Below are positions 8,264 to 17,203 of a stretch of DNA of 64,000 bases, in pieces. The translations under genes were made by a program, and so were the position numbers. The stretch is from Acuticoccus sp. MNP-M23 (GTDB taxonomy: Bacteria; Pseudomonadota; Alphaproteobacteria; Rhizobiales; Amorphaceae), in the NCBI RefSeq assembly GCF_031195445.1, contig NZ_CP133480.1, positions 1,908,001 to 1,972,000 of the forward strand, in the 5' to 3' direction. The notes below the pieces were generated by a model. The model was not told the origin of the DNA. It was given only the letters and a program-made list of their open reading frames with translations, and searched no databases. The number at the start of each line of letters is the position of its first letter. The stretch's first letter is position 1.

Positions 8264-11200
8264 CTAGAAGCGGAACGTGAAGCGGGCCATCCCGCCGGCG
8301 TTAGTCCAGTTGCCGTCGTAGGTGGTGGTGCCTTCCAGGCTGAAGCTGCCTTGTTCGCTGATGTCAAAGTTGGCACCGGCGCGCAGGAGCAGCCTGTCCC
8401 GGTCGCCGGTGGAGGCGCCGACATTGAAGCCGGGACCGCCGGCGAAGTTGCCTGACAGGACCAGGTTGTCATCGCCAATCACGCGCTCATACATCACGTC
8501 TGCGTAGACGGAGCCGCCGTTGAACTTCGTCCCGATCCGGACACCGGCCGCGGCGAGAAGCTGCGCAAAGTCGCCGCCGACGGTGGTGCCGAGCGGCCCC
8601 AGCGGACCGGTCCGGCCGATATCGGCATAGTTGAACTGCAGCCGGCCGACCGGGCCGAGGATCAAGGGTTCGGCGAACCGGCCGCCGATGTTGTAGGCAG
8701 CATCCGCGCCCAGGGTCACGACCTGCGAATCGCCATTCTGGTTGCCGACATCGCTGGCGAAATAGGCGTAGGACGCCGCAGCGCTGACATCGAGAAGATC
8801 GAACTGGCCGTTGACGTAGGCGCCGACGTGGTAGCCGTTCGCGTCGTTGTCATACACCGTGTTGTTGACCTCGGTGTAAGTGTAGCCGACGCCGAGACCG
8901 GCGGTGACGGAACCGCTCGCCATCAGGAACTGGCGCTCGACACCGAGGGCGACGCCCGCGGTGTAGCCATCGGCGCCTGTCGAGGGTCCACTGTCGATAT
9001 CGAAGAAGCCGCCGAGGGCTGCGACCCACACGCCGAAGCGCGGTGCAGGGGGGATCGGCTGCAGCGGCTCGAGCGCGAGATCCGCGCCGAAGCGCTTCTG
9101 TGGCGCGCTTTCAAGGTTGTCCGGCACGGCGCTGATGGCGACACCAGAGGGCGTTCCGACAGGCGCCGAAGACGCCGGGTAGCCGTAGACGAACGAGCGT
9201 TCCGCCGCGCTGCCGCCACCGCGCAGCGCGGTGTTGAACAGCGATCCGGCGTTGACCATGCCGACGCCGAGTTCAGCCACCGTCTCGCCTGACACACGCG
9301 ACAGGATCGGCACTGCACGCTCCTGGCGCGCCAGCGCGATGTTGCGCTTGTTGTCGAGGAAGGACGCATCGCGGACGAGCGCGGCATCGATGGCAGCACC
9401 TGCGGCGCGCGTGTTGTTGGTGTTGCCGTTGCGGCGGAAGACGTTGGGCGCAAAGCCGAACGTCACGGCGCTGCCGGACGCATCTGCGCTGACGAAAGCG
9501 CGGTTGCCGAGATCGACACTGGTGGAGGGGTCGAAGTTGACGCCGTTGTAGTCGACGCCCTGGCCGTTGCCCGCAAACCCGTTGGCATCGATGTTGGCGG
9601 TCGAACCGCGCGCGAAGGATACCGAGCCGCCGCCGGACGCAGCGTTGGTGCGCGCCCCGGCCGTGCCGCCGTTCTGCACGGTGACGGCGCTCCCCGTCCC
9701 CTGTGCGCGGACATTGCCGGCGCTCCCGCCCCTGTTGACGCTCGCCTGCCCGCCGTCCCGTGCCGTCAGCGACCGCACCGAGCCGCCCGAGTTGACGTTG
9801 GCATTGCCGCCTTCGCGGGCATTCACGTTGTTGTTGCTCTGGTTGTTGTCGACGACGAACGTGGTCGTCTGCCCCATCTGCGGATCGTTGGGGTTGGTAT
9901 TGCGCGACACGTTGGTGGTTTCGAAGCCGGAGTAGCGCGAGGAGCGCTGCGAGTTGCCGGTGGAGACGTTGAGCGTATCGCCGCCGGATCCGGCGTCCAC
10001 CAGCTTGCCGGGGCCGGAAATGGTGCGCGAGGAGGCGTTGGTCAGCGTATCGTTGCCGGCGCCGAGGTCGATCACCGGGTTCGCGCTGGAGCCGCGCACG
10101 GTGCCGTTCACGGTGACCGTATCGTTGCCGGCCCCCATGTCGAGAACTGGGTCGGACGAGCCGCCGAACACCGTGCCGTCAACGGTGACAGTGGTTTCCG
10201 TTTCGCCTTCGTCTACAATCGCCTGTGCGCCGACCGCATCGATGCTGCCCGCCCGGTTCACGGTAATCGACGCTGTGGTGGCAGACGATGAGACCAGCAC
10301 CGCCTGGCTCTCCGAGGACGACGTTTCGATGATGCCGCTATCTTCGATGACGAGTTCGGCATTGTTGCCCAGAATGACGCCCTGGCTTGCGGAAGAGGAC
10401 GCCGACACCGTGCCGGCGACGGTAACGATGGCATTGTCACCGGAGACGATACCGGCCGAATTGCCGGAGGAGATCCGCACCTCGCCGCCCGAAGCAACGG
10501 TGATGGACGCGCCGCGGCCCTGGCTCTCGATGGCGTTGGATCCGGACGACTGCGCGGTGACGAAGCCGCCATCTTCCACGGTGACGTTGAGCCCGCGTGC
10601 CGTGCCAAGAATTGCCGTCGCGTTGCCGGAGGACGACTGGACACGGCCGGAGACGTTGACCGTGCCGTTTTCCCCATCGACCTGAACAGGGTTCGACATG
10701 CCGGACGAGGTGGTGACTTGCGCACCGTTCTCGATATTGAGGGTGCCGTTGGCGCCGCCCAGCACCACGGCGTCCGAATTGGAGTTGCCGGTGGTCACGA
10801 CGGCGCCGATGTCGCCGCCCTCGCCGCGGAGATCGACGGTGGAGTTGGCGCCGACCGAGATGCCGGCCGATTTGCCGCCGCCGGTGCTGACGCGCCCGGT
10901 TGACTGGACCTCGACCATTGCGCCGCTGCCGGTGAAGATGCCTTCGGAGTTTTCGCCCGATGTCGTCACCTGGCCGCCGACCGTGATGCTGGCATCGTCG
11001 AGCACGTCGATCCCGCCCGCGCTGTCGCCGGACGTATTGATCGGCCGGTTGGATTGTGACGACACGTTGATGGTGGCGCCGTTGCCGAGCAGGATTCCGG
11101 GCGCGCCGGTGGTGGAGATACCGCCGGCCGGCCCTTCGACGTTGACCGTCACGTCGTTGGCGCCTGCGTTCACGACCCCGTCATTGTCGAGGTTATTGGC

Positions 11201-11392
11201 GCAATTCACCGTCGAGCCCGAGGGCGGGTTGTTGCCACTGCCGGTGGAGGAGGGCATCGCAAGCACACAGTCTGCAAACGCGACTGAGGGTGTCGCCGCT
11301 TCGATCGCGACCATCGAAGCGCCGGCGAGCAGCATGACCGCCACCGTGCGCACCGCACCCGCTTCGGACAAAGACTTTTTGACTGAACGCAT
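8264..11392 (-). CDS. Autotransporter (type V secretion) with Gly/Ser-rich passenger
   Basis: A 1042-residue protein. The start at ATG 11392 gives MRSVKKSLSEAGAVRTVAVM, a long signal peptide ending near ATPSVAFA; the upstream in-frame ATG (11440) is less likely. Residues about 50-700 are a beta-helical passenger of short Asn/Gly/Ser/Thr/Val repeats. Inside it is a calcium-binding-like stretch with MGAGNDTVTV, LGAGNDTLT and GSGGDTLN. The last 270 or so residues form the outer-membrane beta-barrel (FGVWVAALGGFFD to GGMARFTFRF), ending in phenylalanine as expected for BAM recognition. It is monocistronic, with a 560-base AT-rich upstream region. The role is likely adhesion or surface display; the ligand is unknown. 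Confidence 0.9.
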   Translation of the reverse strand: MRSVKKSLSEAGAVRTVAVMLLAGASMVAIEAATPSVAFADCVLAMPSSTGSGNNPPSGSTVNCANNLDNDGVVNAGANDVTVNVEGPAGGISTTGAPGILLGNGATINVSSQSNRPINTSGDSAGGIDVLDDASITVGGQVTTSGENSEGIFTGSGAMVEVQSTGRVSTGGGKSAGISVGANSTVDLRGEGGDIGAVVTTGNSNSDAVVLGGANGTLNIENGAQVTTSSGMSNPVQVDGENGTVNVSGRVQSSSGNATAILGTARGLNVTVEDGGFVTAQSSGSNAIESQGRGASITVASGGEVRISSGNSAGIVSGDNAIVTVAGTVSASSSASQGVILGNNAELVIEDSGIIETSSSESQAVLVSSSATTASITVNRAGSIDAVGAQAIVDEGETETTVTVDGTVFGGSSDPVLDMGAGNDTVTVNGTVRGSSANPVIDLGAGNDTLTNASSRTISGPGKLVDAGSGGDTLNVSTGNSQRSSRYSGFETTNVSRNTNPNDPQMGQTTTFVVDNNQSNNNVNAREGGNANVNSGGSVRSLTARDGGQASVNRGGSAGNVRAQGTGSAVTVQNGGTAGARTNAASGGGSVSFARGSTANIDANGFAGNGQGVDYNGVNFDPSTSVDLGNRAFVSADASGSAVTFGFAPNVFRRNGNTNNTRAAGAAIDAALVRDASFLDNKRNIALARQERAVPILSRVSGETVAELGVGMVNAGSLFNTALRGGGSAAERSFVYGYPASSAPVGTPSGVAISAVPDNLESAPQKRFGADLALEPLQPIPPAPRFGVWVAALGGFFDIDSGPSTGADGYTAGVALGVERQFLMASGSVTAGLGVGYTYTEVNNTVYDNDANGYHVGAYVNGQFDLLDVSAAASYAYFASDVGNQNGDSQVVTLGADAAYNIGGRFAEPLILGPVGRLQFNYADIGRTGPLGPLGTTVGGDFAQLLAAAGVRIGTKFNGGSVYADVMYERVIGDDNLVLSGNFAGGPGFNVGASTGDRDRLLLRAGANFDISEQGSFSLEGTTTYDGNWTNAGGMARFTFRF

Positions 11393-11954
11393 TGCGAAAC
11401 TCCAAAAAACGATCGGCTCCATCCCGGAGAGGGAATTCACCCATTCGATTTCCCGAGATCTAACGCCAGCAAATTGCCTCCGATCGACTTTGTTTCAGTA
11501 AAATGTACCTCACTAAGTTGCTTAAAGGCCGCAACTTTAAACCACCTCTAAATGCCGGAAGACTCCAGGGCAGCCCGCAATATTGTATAAATTCACCGTC
11601 AAGAAACTAAATTTCGCAATTGGGCACGAATAGACATTATGATTTTAATTGCGCGGTAGCGAAGTCTTGGTGACGACCATGCTGGTCGCCAGGTTTTCAC
11701 GCGACTGCATCTTCGCGCCTATGGTGGAGGGCTGGTCGAACAATGGGTCTGATGCCGCAACACAAGCTGCGCGACGTCAGCACCCAACCCTTCCGTGGCC
11801 CTCTTCTGACCCTCAAAAACGAACGTTTTTCAGAACTCCGCCGGTATCGCGATCAGGTAGATTTACGGAAAGAGCGAGACTGATTGCGAAGACTGGTTTC
11901 GCTCGTAGGGAGCGCAAATGGCTCAGCGTCGGTCGGCAACCATCACCGGCGCTC
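11393..11954. other. Intergenic region between autotransporter start and MFS gene end
   Basis: This 560-base stretch begins with AT-rich sequence (about 11480-11650) that should hold the autotransporter promoter, and becomes GC-rich towards the MFS gene. A plus-strand frame from 11649 has no homology that I recognise, no ribosome binding site, and overlaps the end of the MFS gene. I see no RNA gene or clear terminator. Confidence 0.4.
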
Positions 11955-13472
11955 TCAAAGTCCGCCTTTGCATCGACTGGACCGACCCCCGCGGGAAGGC
12001 GCAGCGATCCAGATCGCAAGGGCGGTGGTGAACGATAGCGTGGCGGCGAGCGCGATCACGGCGAGGAACGCCTGGTCGAACGCGCCGAAGGCGGCCACGC
12101 GCAGCGCGTCGGCAACGGCGTCCGGGAGGGTCCTAGCTACGACCAACGCCTCGTCGAGGCTGTCGAGGGCCGACGGCGAAACGTCCGATCCGCCTGACGC
12201 CTTGAGTGAGGCACCGTAGACGGCCGTCAGCACACTCCCCAGAACCGCGATACCGATAGCGCCGCCGAGCTCGAAGGATACTTCCTCGATCGAGGCGGCC
12301 ATCCCTGCCCGATCGTCCGGCGCGCGCGCCATGATCACGCCGGACGCGGCCGTCATCGTGGTGCCGAGGCCCGAGCCGAGCATGAGGAAGCCCGGGAGCT
12401 GCCAGAGGAGCGGCGCGTCGTAGCTGAGGCCCGATAGAGCGAGGCCGACTGCGGCAAGGAACAGGCCGCCCCAAAGGAGGTTCATCGCGCCGAGGCGGCC
12501 CGTCAGGGCACCGGCGATCGGTCCCGTCACGAAGGCTGCAAGCGGGATCGGCAGGATGAAGAGGCCTGCCTCCAGGGGCGTCAGGCCGAGGATGAGCTGG
12601 AGGCGCTGGGAGAGGACCAGCTCAAAGCCGATCATCGCCAGCATCGAGACCAGAGCGGCGGCAACGCCCGCCGAAAAACCGCGATCGCGAAACAGCGAGA
12701 AGTCGATCAGCTTGTACGTCAGGCGATCCTGGCGCCGCTTGAAGAGAACGAGCGCAACGATCCCGACCGTGAGTGCCAGCGCCATATGGGTCAGGGAAGC
12801 GTCGCGCTTGGCGAGCTCCTTCACGGCATAGGCGAGCGCGACGAGCCCGACCAGCACTTGCGCCGAGCCGGTCAGATCCCAGGGACGTGCGCCATGGCGG
12901 CGCCCGTTCGGCATCAGAAAGGCGGCGAGCCCCAGCGCGACGAGAACGACGGGGACATTGATCAGGAAGACCGAGCCCCACCAGAAATGCTCCAGAAGCA
13001 GACCGCCGACGACCGGACCCAGCGCCGCGCCGCCGGAGGCGACCGCCGCCCAGATGCCGATGGCAAAGGACCGCTCGGCCTCGTCTTCGAAGGTGAGGCG
13101 GATGATGGAAAGCGTCGCCGGCATCATCGCCGCAGCGCCCACGGCAAGAAGCACACGAGCGCCGATCAGGATGGCCGGGTCCGGTGCATAGGCGGCCAGA
13201 AGCGAGGCCGCTCCGAACACGGTCAGGCCCGCCAGGAAAAGCCGCTTGTGGCCGAGCCGGTCGCCCAGCGTCCCGAGGCCCGGCAGAAGACCGGCCACCA
13301 CCAGCGGGTAGGCGTTGACGATCCAGAGCTTCTCTGACGCCGAGGCCGACAGCGCCTCCGTCAGGCGCGGCAGGGCGATGTAGAGCACTGTGACGTCGAT
13401 GGTAATCAGCAGAAGCGCGCTGGACAGGATCGCCAGTACAAGCCAGCGGTTGCGGGGCTTTTGCGATGTCAT
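11955..13472 (-). CDS. MFS efflux transporter, DHA2 family (SmvA-like), 14 TM
   Basis: A 505-residue membrane protein of the 14-helix drug:H+ antiporter (DHA2) family. The first helix carries SALLLITIDVTVLYIALPRL, motif A reads GTLGDRLGHKRLFLAG, and motif C-like glycines appear in GGAALGPVVGGLLLEHF. The pattern of TM1 (LITIDVTVLYIALP) and the large central loop matches SmvA, which exports cationic biocides and methyl viologen. A TetR gene lies divergently 78 bases away, the same arrangement as smvA-smvR in enterobacteria. Substrate assignment to quaternary cations is inference. Confidence 0.88.
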   Translation of the reverse strand: MTSQKPRNRWLVLAILSSALLLITIDVTVLYIALPRLTEALSASASEKLWIVNAYPLVVAGLLPGLGTLGDRLGHKRLFLAGLTVFGAASLLAAYAPDPAILIGARVLLAVGAAAMMPATLSIIRLTFEDEAERSFAIGIWAAVASGGAALGPVVGGLLLEHFWWGSVFLINVPVVLVALGLAAFLMPNGRRHGARPWDLTGSAQVLVGLVALAYAVKELAKRDASLTHMALALTVGIVALVLFKRRQDRLTYKLIDFSLFRDRGFSAGVAAALVSMLAMIGFELVLSQRLQLILGLTPLEAGLFILPIPLAAFVTGPIAGALTGRLGAMNLLWGGLFLAAVGLALSGLSYDAPLLWQLPGFLMLGSGLGTTMTAASGVIMARAPDDRAGMAASIEEVSFELGGAIGIAVLGSVLTAVYGASLKASGGSDVSPSALDSLDEALVVARTLPDAVADALRVAAFGAFDQAFLAVIALAATLSFTTALAIWIAAPSRGGRSSRCKGGL

Positions 13473-13543
13473 GGCGAAGGCTTTCGTTCCGATTGGACCG
13501 GCGGGTGACGCATCTTGTATCCCTGCCGATCTCTATTTAGATA

Positions 13544-13553
13544 CATACGTATG
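13544..13553. promoter_or_regulatory. Palindromic operator candidate between MFS and TetR genes
   Basis: CATACGTATG is a perfect 10-base palindrome within GATACATACGTATGG, in the 78-base divergent intergenic region; its right end overlaps the TetR start codon (13551-13553). The position suits autoregulation and repression of the pump by the TetR protein. No other palindrome of this quality lies in the spacer. Confidence 0.5.
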
Positions 13554-14150
13554 GAAAATAAAAAATCCATACCTCCGCGTCGCTCGCCTGGTCGCCCGCG
13601 CACCATCGATCGCGACCGGCTGATGGATCTTGCCGAGGAGATCGTGACGAAGGAGGGCGCCGCCGCCCTGACGATCGATGCGCTCGCCAAGGCTGCCGGG
13701 GTGACAAAGGGCGGGGTGCAATATGCGTTCGGTACCAAGGAGGCGCTGGTGGAAGCGCTTTTCGAGCGCTGGAGCGAGACCTATTCGGCGGCGATCAATG
13801 CGATCGTCGGGCCTGAGGCCGGGGCGCGGGAGCAGCTGCGGGGCCATGTCGAGGCCACGCTCGCCTCTGACGCGACGGACCACGCCAAGTCTGCGGCGCT
13901 GATGGCGGCGCTCCTGCGCTCGCCCGACCAGCTCGGTCCCGCGCGCCGCTGGTATCGCGAGCGGATCGCCTCGCTCGATCTCGCCAACCCGGACGACCGG
14001 CGCGCCCGCCTCGCCTTCCTGGCCACGGAAGGGGCCTATATGTTGCGCTTCTTCGGCCTCATGGAGATTGATGAAGCCGAATGGCAGGACATGTTCGCCG
14101 ACATCACTGCACTTGTCGCCTCCGCGAGTGGAACGACCGAAGGTTTATAA
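13551..14150 (+). CDS. TetR family regulator, probable repressor of the divergent pump
   Basis: A 199-residue protein. The N-terminal helix-turn-helix (about residues 14-60) includes DLAEEIVTKEGAAALTIDAL, AKAAGVTKGGVQYAFGTKEA, the normal TetR DNA-binding region. The C-terminal part has RSPDQLGPARRWYRERIASL and GAYMLRFFGLMEID, resembling the ligand domain of SmvR-type regulators. The start was taken at ATG 13551 rather than the in-frame ATG at 13515 because the latter adds 12 residues not expected in the family. It is divergent to the DHA2 pump and likely represses it; the inducer is probably a cationic biocide. Confidence 0.85.
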   Translation: MENKKSIPPRRSPGRPRTIDRDRLMDLAEEIVTKEGAAALTIDALAKAAGVTKGGVQYAFGTKEALVEALFERWSETYSAAINAIVGPEAGAREQLRGHVEATLASDATDHAKSAALMAALLRSPDQLGPARRWYRERIASLDLANPDDRRARLAFLATEGAYMLRFFGLMEIDEAEWQDMFADITALVASASGTTEGL

Positions 14151-14162
14151 GGCGGCTTACGC

Positions 14163-14802
14163 TAAGAGACCGTTTGAGAAAGGAATTCCGTTTGGCGCGG
14201 GTTCGTGATTCACACGACGCACGTGGACCAAACGAATGCGAGGCCGGATGGCGGCCATCGAACGCAAGACAAATCGATATCCGGGCGGCCTGACGGATGC
14301 GGAGCGGGAGCGGATCGAACCGGCGCTCCCAAAGCCGGGTCGCAGGGGGCGCAAGCCCGCGACTGACCTGCGGGAGGTGCTCAACGCGATCCGTTACATG
14401 GCGCGCTCGGGCGGCGGCTGGCGCATGCTGCCCAAGGATTTTCCGCCGTGGCAGACGGTCTATTGGTGGTTCCGCCGCTTCGTCCGGCCGATGCTGTTCC
14501 GCACGATCCACGACGTCGCGCTGATGATCGATCGCGAGCAATCCAATCGCGAAGCAAGTCCTAGTGCCGGCGTCCTCGACAGCCAGAGCGTGAAAGCGCC
14601 CGCAGCGGGAGCCGCCCGCGGTTTCGATGGCGCCAAGAAGATCATCGGCCGCAAGCGCCACATTGTCGTCGACACCGATGGCCGCCTCGTCCGCGATTTC
14701 GAGCAACGCATCGACGTCTCCGAGGCCATGATCCACGTCGCAATGGGTGGCCTGCTCCTCCGACGCATCAGCCACTGATCGCAATTCTCAAACAGAGTCT
14801 AA
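14163..14802 (+). mobile_element. IS5-family element, internal deletion derivative with TAA target duplication
   Basis: The inverted ends are GAGACCGTTTGAGAA (14166-14180) and its counterpart TTCTCAAACAGAGTC (14785-14799), 12 of 15 matching when reverse-complemented. They are bounded by TAA on each side (14163-14165 and 14800-14802), a 3-base target duplication as expected for the IS427-type branch of IS5. The body is only 634 bases because the transposase has lost its middle. The right end supplies the last codons and the stop of the neighbouring hydrolase gene. Confidence 0.82.
14236..14778 (+). pseudogene. IS5-family transposase with in-frame internal deletion
   Basis: The N-terminal half (GLTDAERERIEPALPKPGRR, NAIRYMARSGGGWRMLPKDF, VLDSQSVKAP, GFDGAKKIIGRKRHIVVDTD) joins directly to the C-terminal tail VRDFEQRIDVSEAMIHVAMG. 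In full-length relatives about 75 residues lie between DTDGRL and the RRLVRDFEQR motif, including two of the DDE acidic residues. The join falls at a repeated RL(V/L), consistent with recombination between short repeats. The frame is preserved, giving a 180-residue protein that keeps one catalytic aspartate (DSQS) but cannot transpose. Confidence 0.82.
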
Positions 14803-15798
14803 GTAGTCTCGTATCAACGCTTCGGTTTCAGGGGCATCGACAATATCAAGATGCGCGGCACCGTTGATGACATGGTAATTTCCCTTATCTGTCACAGTGC
14901 TCATAAGGGGCCCGTATCGATCCGCCTCCATCGCTTCATCTTGTGCTCCTGCGACCAAAAGGAATGGCGGAAGTTCGGCCACATCCGCGATATAGTTACT
15001 TCGCGGCGCGAAGGATGTGTTAAGACGCCAGCTATAAGACGTCGTCGCGCAGTCGCCAAGTGGACCATCCAAAACCGATTTGGGCATATTGAACTGGATC
15101 ATTTTCATGTGGTCAAGCCAATGGATTCCAGCGCTGTTTAACATCGACAATCCGACAATGCGGCGGGTCAATACATGCGCCCAGCCCCCTGAATTTATTC
15201 TTGTTGTAGGGGCATTATGCTTGAGAAACGGCGCAAGAAGGATGGCGCCACCGATTTTTCTGCCATTTTCGCCACCTGCAAAACGCACCACGAGCCCGCC
15301 ACCGGAAGAGTGGCCCAGCAGGATAGCCTCACGCGGGTCGTCGGCCATCAGGTCTGCGATGTCGTCCTCGAATTGTCCGATGTAATCCACATCACCACGT
15401 CGCACAGGTCTGTCCCCATGTCCTCGCAGCGTAATTGCCTTGACCTCGGCCACATCTCTGAGCGCCCATGCCAGACGGTCAAATTGGCCGCCAAACCATC
15501 CTGAGCCGTGGATCATGATGATCAAAGGCAAGCCTGCGCTGCCTTCCGTCTTTACGTGGGTATACGAGAGTTCCGCGCCATCACGCGCGGTATAGGTCTT
15601 GCGGGCGAATTCGGGTGTTTCTGGTGAGACAAAAGCACCTGATGCGGTTATTCTGGTAAAATACAGCCCATCACTCGTTTCGAGTGCTTTGGGGCGTTCG
15701 GAGACGATGAGGGCCACCGCTATAATGAAGTAAATTCCGACTGAGACCGCGGCGAAACTCAGAATATTCAAAGTCAATTCGGGTCTCCAGATGAGCAT
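14788..15798 (-). CDS. Membrane-anchored alpha/beta hydrolase, 3' end replaced by IS5 end
   Basis: A 336-residue protein starting at ATG 15798 (MLIWRPELTLNILSFAAVSV), with an N-terminal transmembrane helix (about residues 8-32). The hydrolase domain has the oxyanion segment IMIHGSGWFGGQFDRL, the nucleophile elbow GHSSGGG and a late histidine in NGAAHLDIVD, the expected Ser-Asp-His layout. It is lysophospholipase-like; the substrate is unknown. The last codons TTA GAC TCT GTT TGA are the target duplication and inverted end of the adjacent IS5 derivative, so the natural C-terminus is lost, though only residues after the catalytic histidine region are affected. The alternative ATG at 15936 adds 46 residues without signal-like character. 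Confidence 0.8.
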   Translation of the reverse strand: MLIWRPELTLNILSFAAVSVGIYFIIAVALIVSERPKALETSDGLYFTRITASGAFVSPETPEFARKTYTARDGAELSYTHVKTEGSAGLPLIIMIHGSGWFGGQFDRLAWALRDVAEVKAITLRGHGDRPVRRGDVDYIGQFEDDIADLMADDPREAILLGHSSGGGLVVRFAGGENGRKIGGAILLAPFLKHNAPTTRINSGGWAHVLTRRIVGLSMLNSAGIHWLDHMKMIQFNMPKSVLDGPLGDCATTSYSWRLNTSFAPRSNYIADVAELPPFLLVAGAQDEAMEADRYGPLMSTVTDKGNYHVINGAAHLDIVDAPETEALIRDYLDSV

Positions 15799-16104
15799 GG
15801 TCAGATTTCTCGAAGCGGTAAATACCACGCATGGGTTTGGCTGGTGAGCTGATAGCGGGCACTGGCGGTTCCAAACTGATGTCAGCTTCGTCCCGCATTG
15901 CGGGCGCTGCGCCAGAGAGTCGGCAGATTCGCTCATGGCACTCAGCGGACAATCGCGCGCCCTGAAAAATGAACCGTTTCGTGGCCTTGGTTAGAATCTC
16001 GAAAGCGTTCATTTTTGCGAGTAGGCTGTTCGACCCTTGACGCAGTTGTCCGAGCAAGGAATTCCGCGAACCGCCGATTCTCAAAACCATATTTTGTAAC
16101 TACC

Positions 16105-16140
16105 CTCTCAAATATGATAAACTCAGACGAGTTATGAGAG
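16105..16140. repeat. Inverted repeat upstream of resolvase (res-like site)
   Basis: An AT-rich stretch immediately before the resolvase gene holds imperfect inverted arms around ATAAACTC and GAGTTAT separated by about four bases (16116-16135). Position and composition suit a resolvase binding subsite. Only one dyad was found, so a complete three-subsite res is not claimed. Confidence 0.35.
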
Positions 16141-16147
16141 AATCCGC

Positions 16148-16728
16148 ATGCTCGTGGGCTACGCCTGCGTCTCAACCCAGGATCAGAAGCCCGCGCTTCA
16201 GCTCGATGCGCTGAAGCCTGCCGGATGCGAGAAGGTCTTTCGCGAAAAGTCGTCCGGCGCGCAGCGCGACCGACCGCAGCTTGCGGCTACAATCGACTAC
16301 ATGCGCCCGGGCGACACCCTCGTCGTTTGGAAACTCGACCGCCTGGCTCGGTCGATGAAGCAGCTGATTGAGACCGTCGAAGGGCTTGAGGCCGAGGGAT
16401 CGGCTTCCGCTCTCTCACCGAGGCGATCGATACGACCACCTCGGGCGGCAAGCTCGTCTTCCATATTTTCGGCGCCCTGGCCGAGTTCGAGCGCTCCATC
16501 ATTCGAGAGCGCACGCGCGCCGGGCTGGATGCCGCCTAGGCAAGGGGCCGCACCGGCGGGCGGCCGAAGAGGCTGACGGATGCGGATCTCAAAGCGGCGA
16601 AGGCCATGCTTGCCGAAGACAGCTTCACAGTGGACGAGGTTGCAAAGCGCCTCAACGTTTCGCCGGCGACGTTCTACCGTTACTTGCCCGCGCCCCGAGC
16701 AACTATCACACGGAAGGAGCCAACATGA
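16148..16728 (+). pseudogene. Tn3-type resolvase/invertase, frameshifted and with active-site R to C
   Basis: The first part reads MLVGYACVSTQDQKPALQLD, KPAGCEKVFREKSSGAQRDR and MRPGDTLVVWKLDRLARSMK, a small serine resolvase. Near 16400 the frame shifts into GFRSLTEAIDTTTSGGKLVF, HIFGALAEFERSIIRERTRA. A TAG at about 16538-16540 precedes ARGRTGGRPKRLTDADLKAA and the helix-turn-helix VDEVAKRLNVSPATFYRYLP. The residue equal to R8 is cysteine (YACVS instead of YARVS), one transition away from arginine. Its stop overlaps the ATG of the WGR gene. It cannot be functional as written. Confidence 0.85.
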
Positions 16729-16985
16729 ACCCGCTTGAGCTCTTCCACACCGGTATCCGCCTGTGGTGCATTAATCCCGCCAACAACAAGCGGCGGTTCT
16801 ATGCACTGTCCGTCCAGCGCACGTTGTTCGGCGGATGGGCGTTGGTGCGCGAATGGGACCGGATTGGTGTCAGTTGTCGGTTGCGGTGCGATCTCTATCC
16901 GTCCGCCGGCCCCGCCACCGATGCGTTCCTCAACCTTGTCCGGAAGAAGGTGCGGCGCAGATACGAAACCGTCGGCACGGGCTGA
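16725..16985 (+). CDS. WGR domain protein (86 aa)
   Basis: A short protein whose whole length is one WGR domain: IRLWCINPANNKRRFYALSV, FGGWALVREWDRIGVSCR, ending FLNLVRKKVRRRYETVGTG. WGR domains bind nucleic acids or are found in PARPs and ligase-associated proteins; stand-alone small versions occur on plasmids and transposons next to resolvase genes. In this copy the central WGR triplet reads REWDRIG, a variant of the usual WGRIG. A GGAAGGAG ribosome binding site lies 5 bases before the ATG, which overlaps the resolvase stop. Role in the element unknown. Confidence 0.8.
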   Translation: MNPLELFHTGIRLWCINPANNKRRFYALSVQRTLFGGWALVREWDRIGVSCRLRCDLYPSAGPATDAFLNLVRKKVRRRYETVGTG

Positions 16986-17203
16986 ACTGAGTGGCCGAAA
17001 ACTACAAAGCTGCCAATCGGTGAGATCGCCGGCCAACGCTTACTGTCGGCAGGCCCGGCCCCTTCTCGGGCCGAGTCCGGTTGTCATGGTGCTGAATAGA
17101 AACGGCGGAAGGTCGCGCGACGTGTCCGCGCCCGCTTGCACATGAGCACGAGCCTCGCCATGCTCGCCGCTCCCGCAAAGACGCCAAGGCGAACAGACGC
17201 ATA

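Noticed and set aside
9954-11501. Long plus-strand frames opposite the autotransporter
   Set aside because: They are antisense shadows of Gly/Ser/Thr-rich codons in the passenger; the minus frame has signal peptide and beta-barrel.
12786-13337. 183-codon plus-strand frame inside the MFS gene
   Set aside because: Highly charged antisense product of a hydrophobic gene, as expected for a shadow frame.
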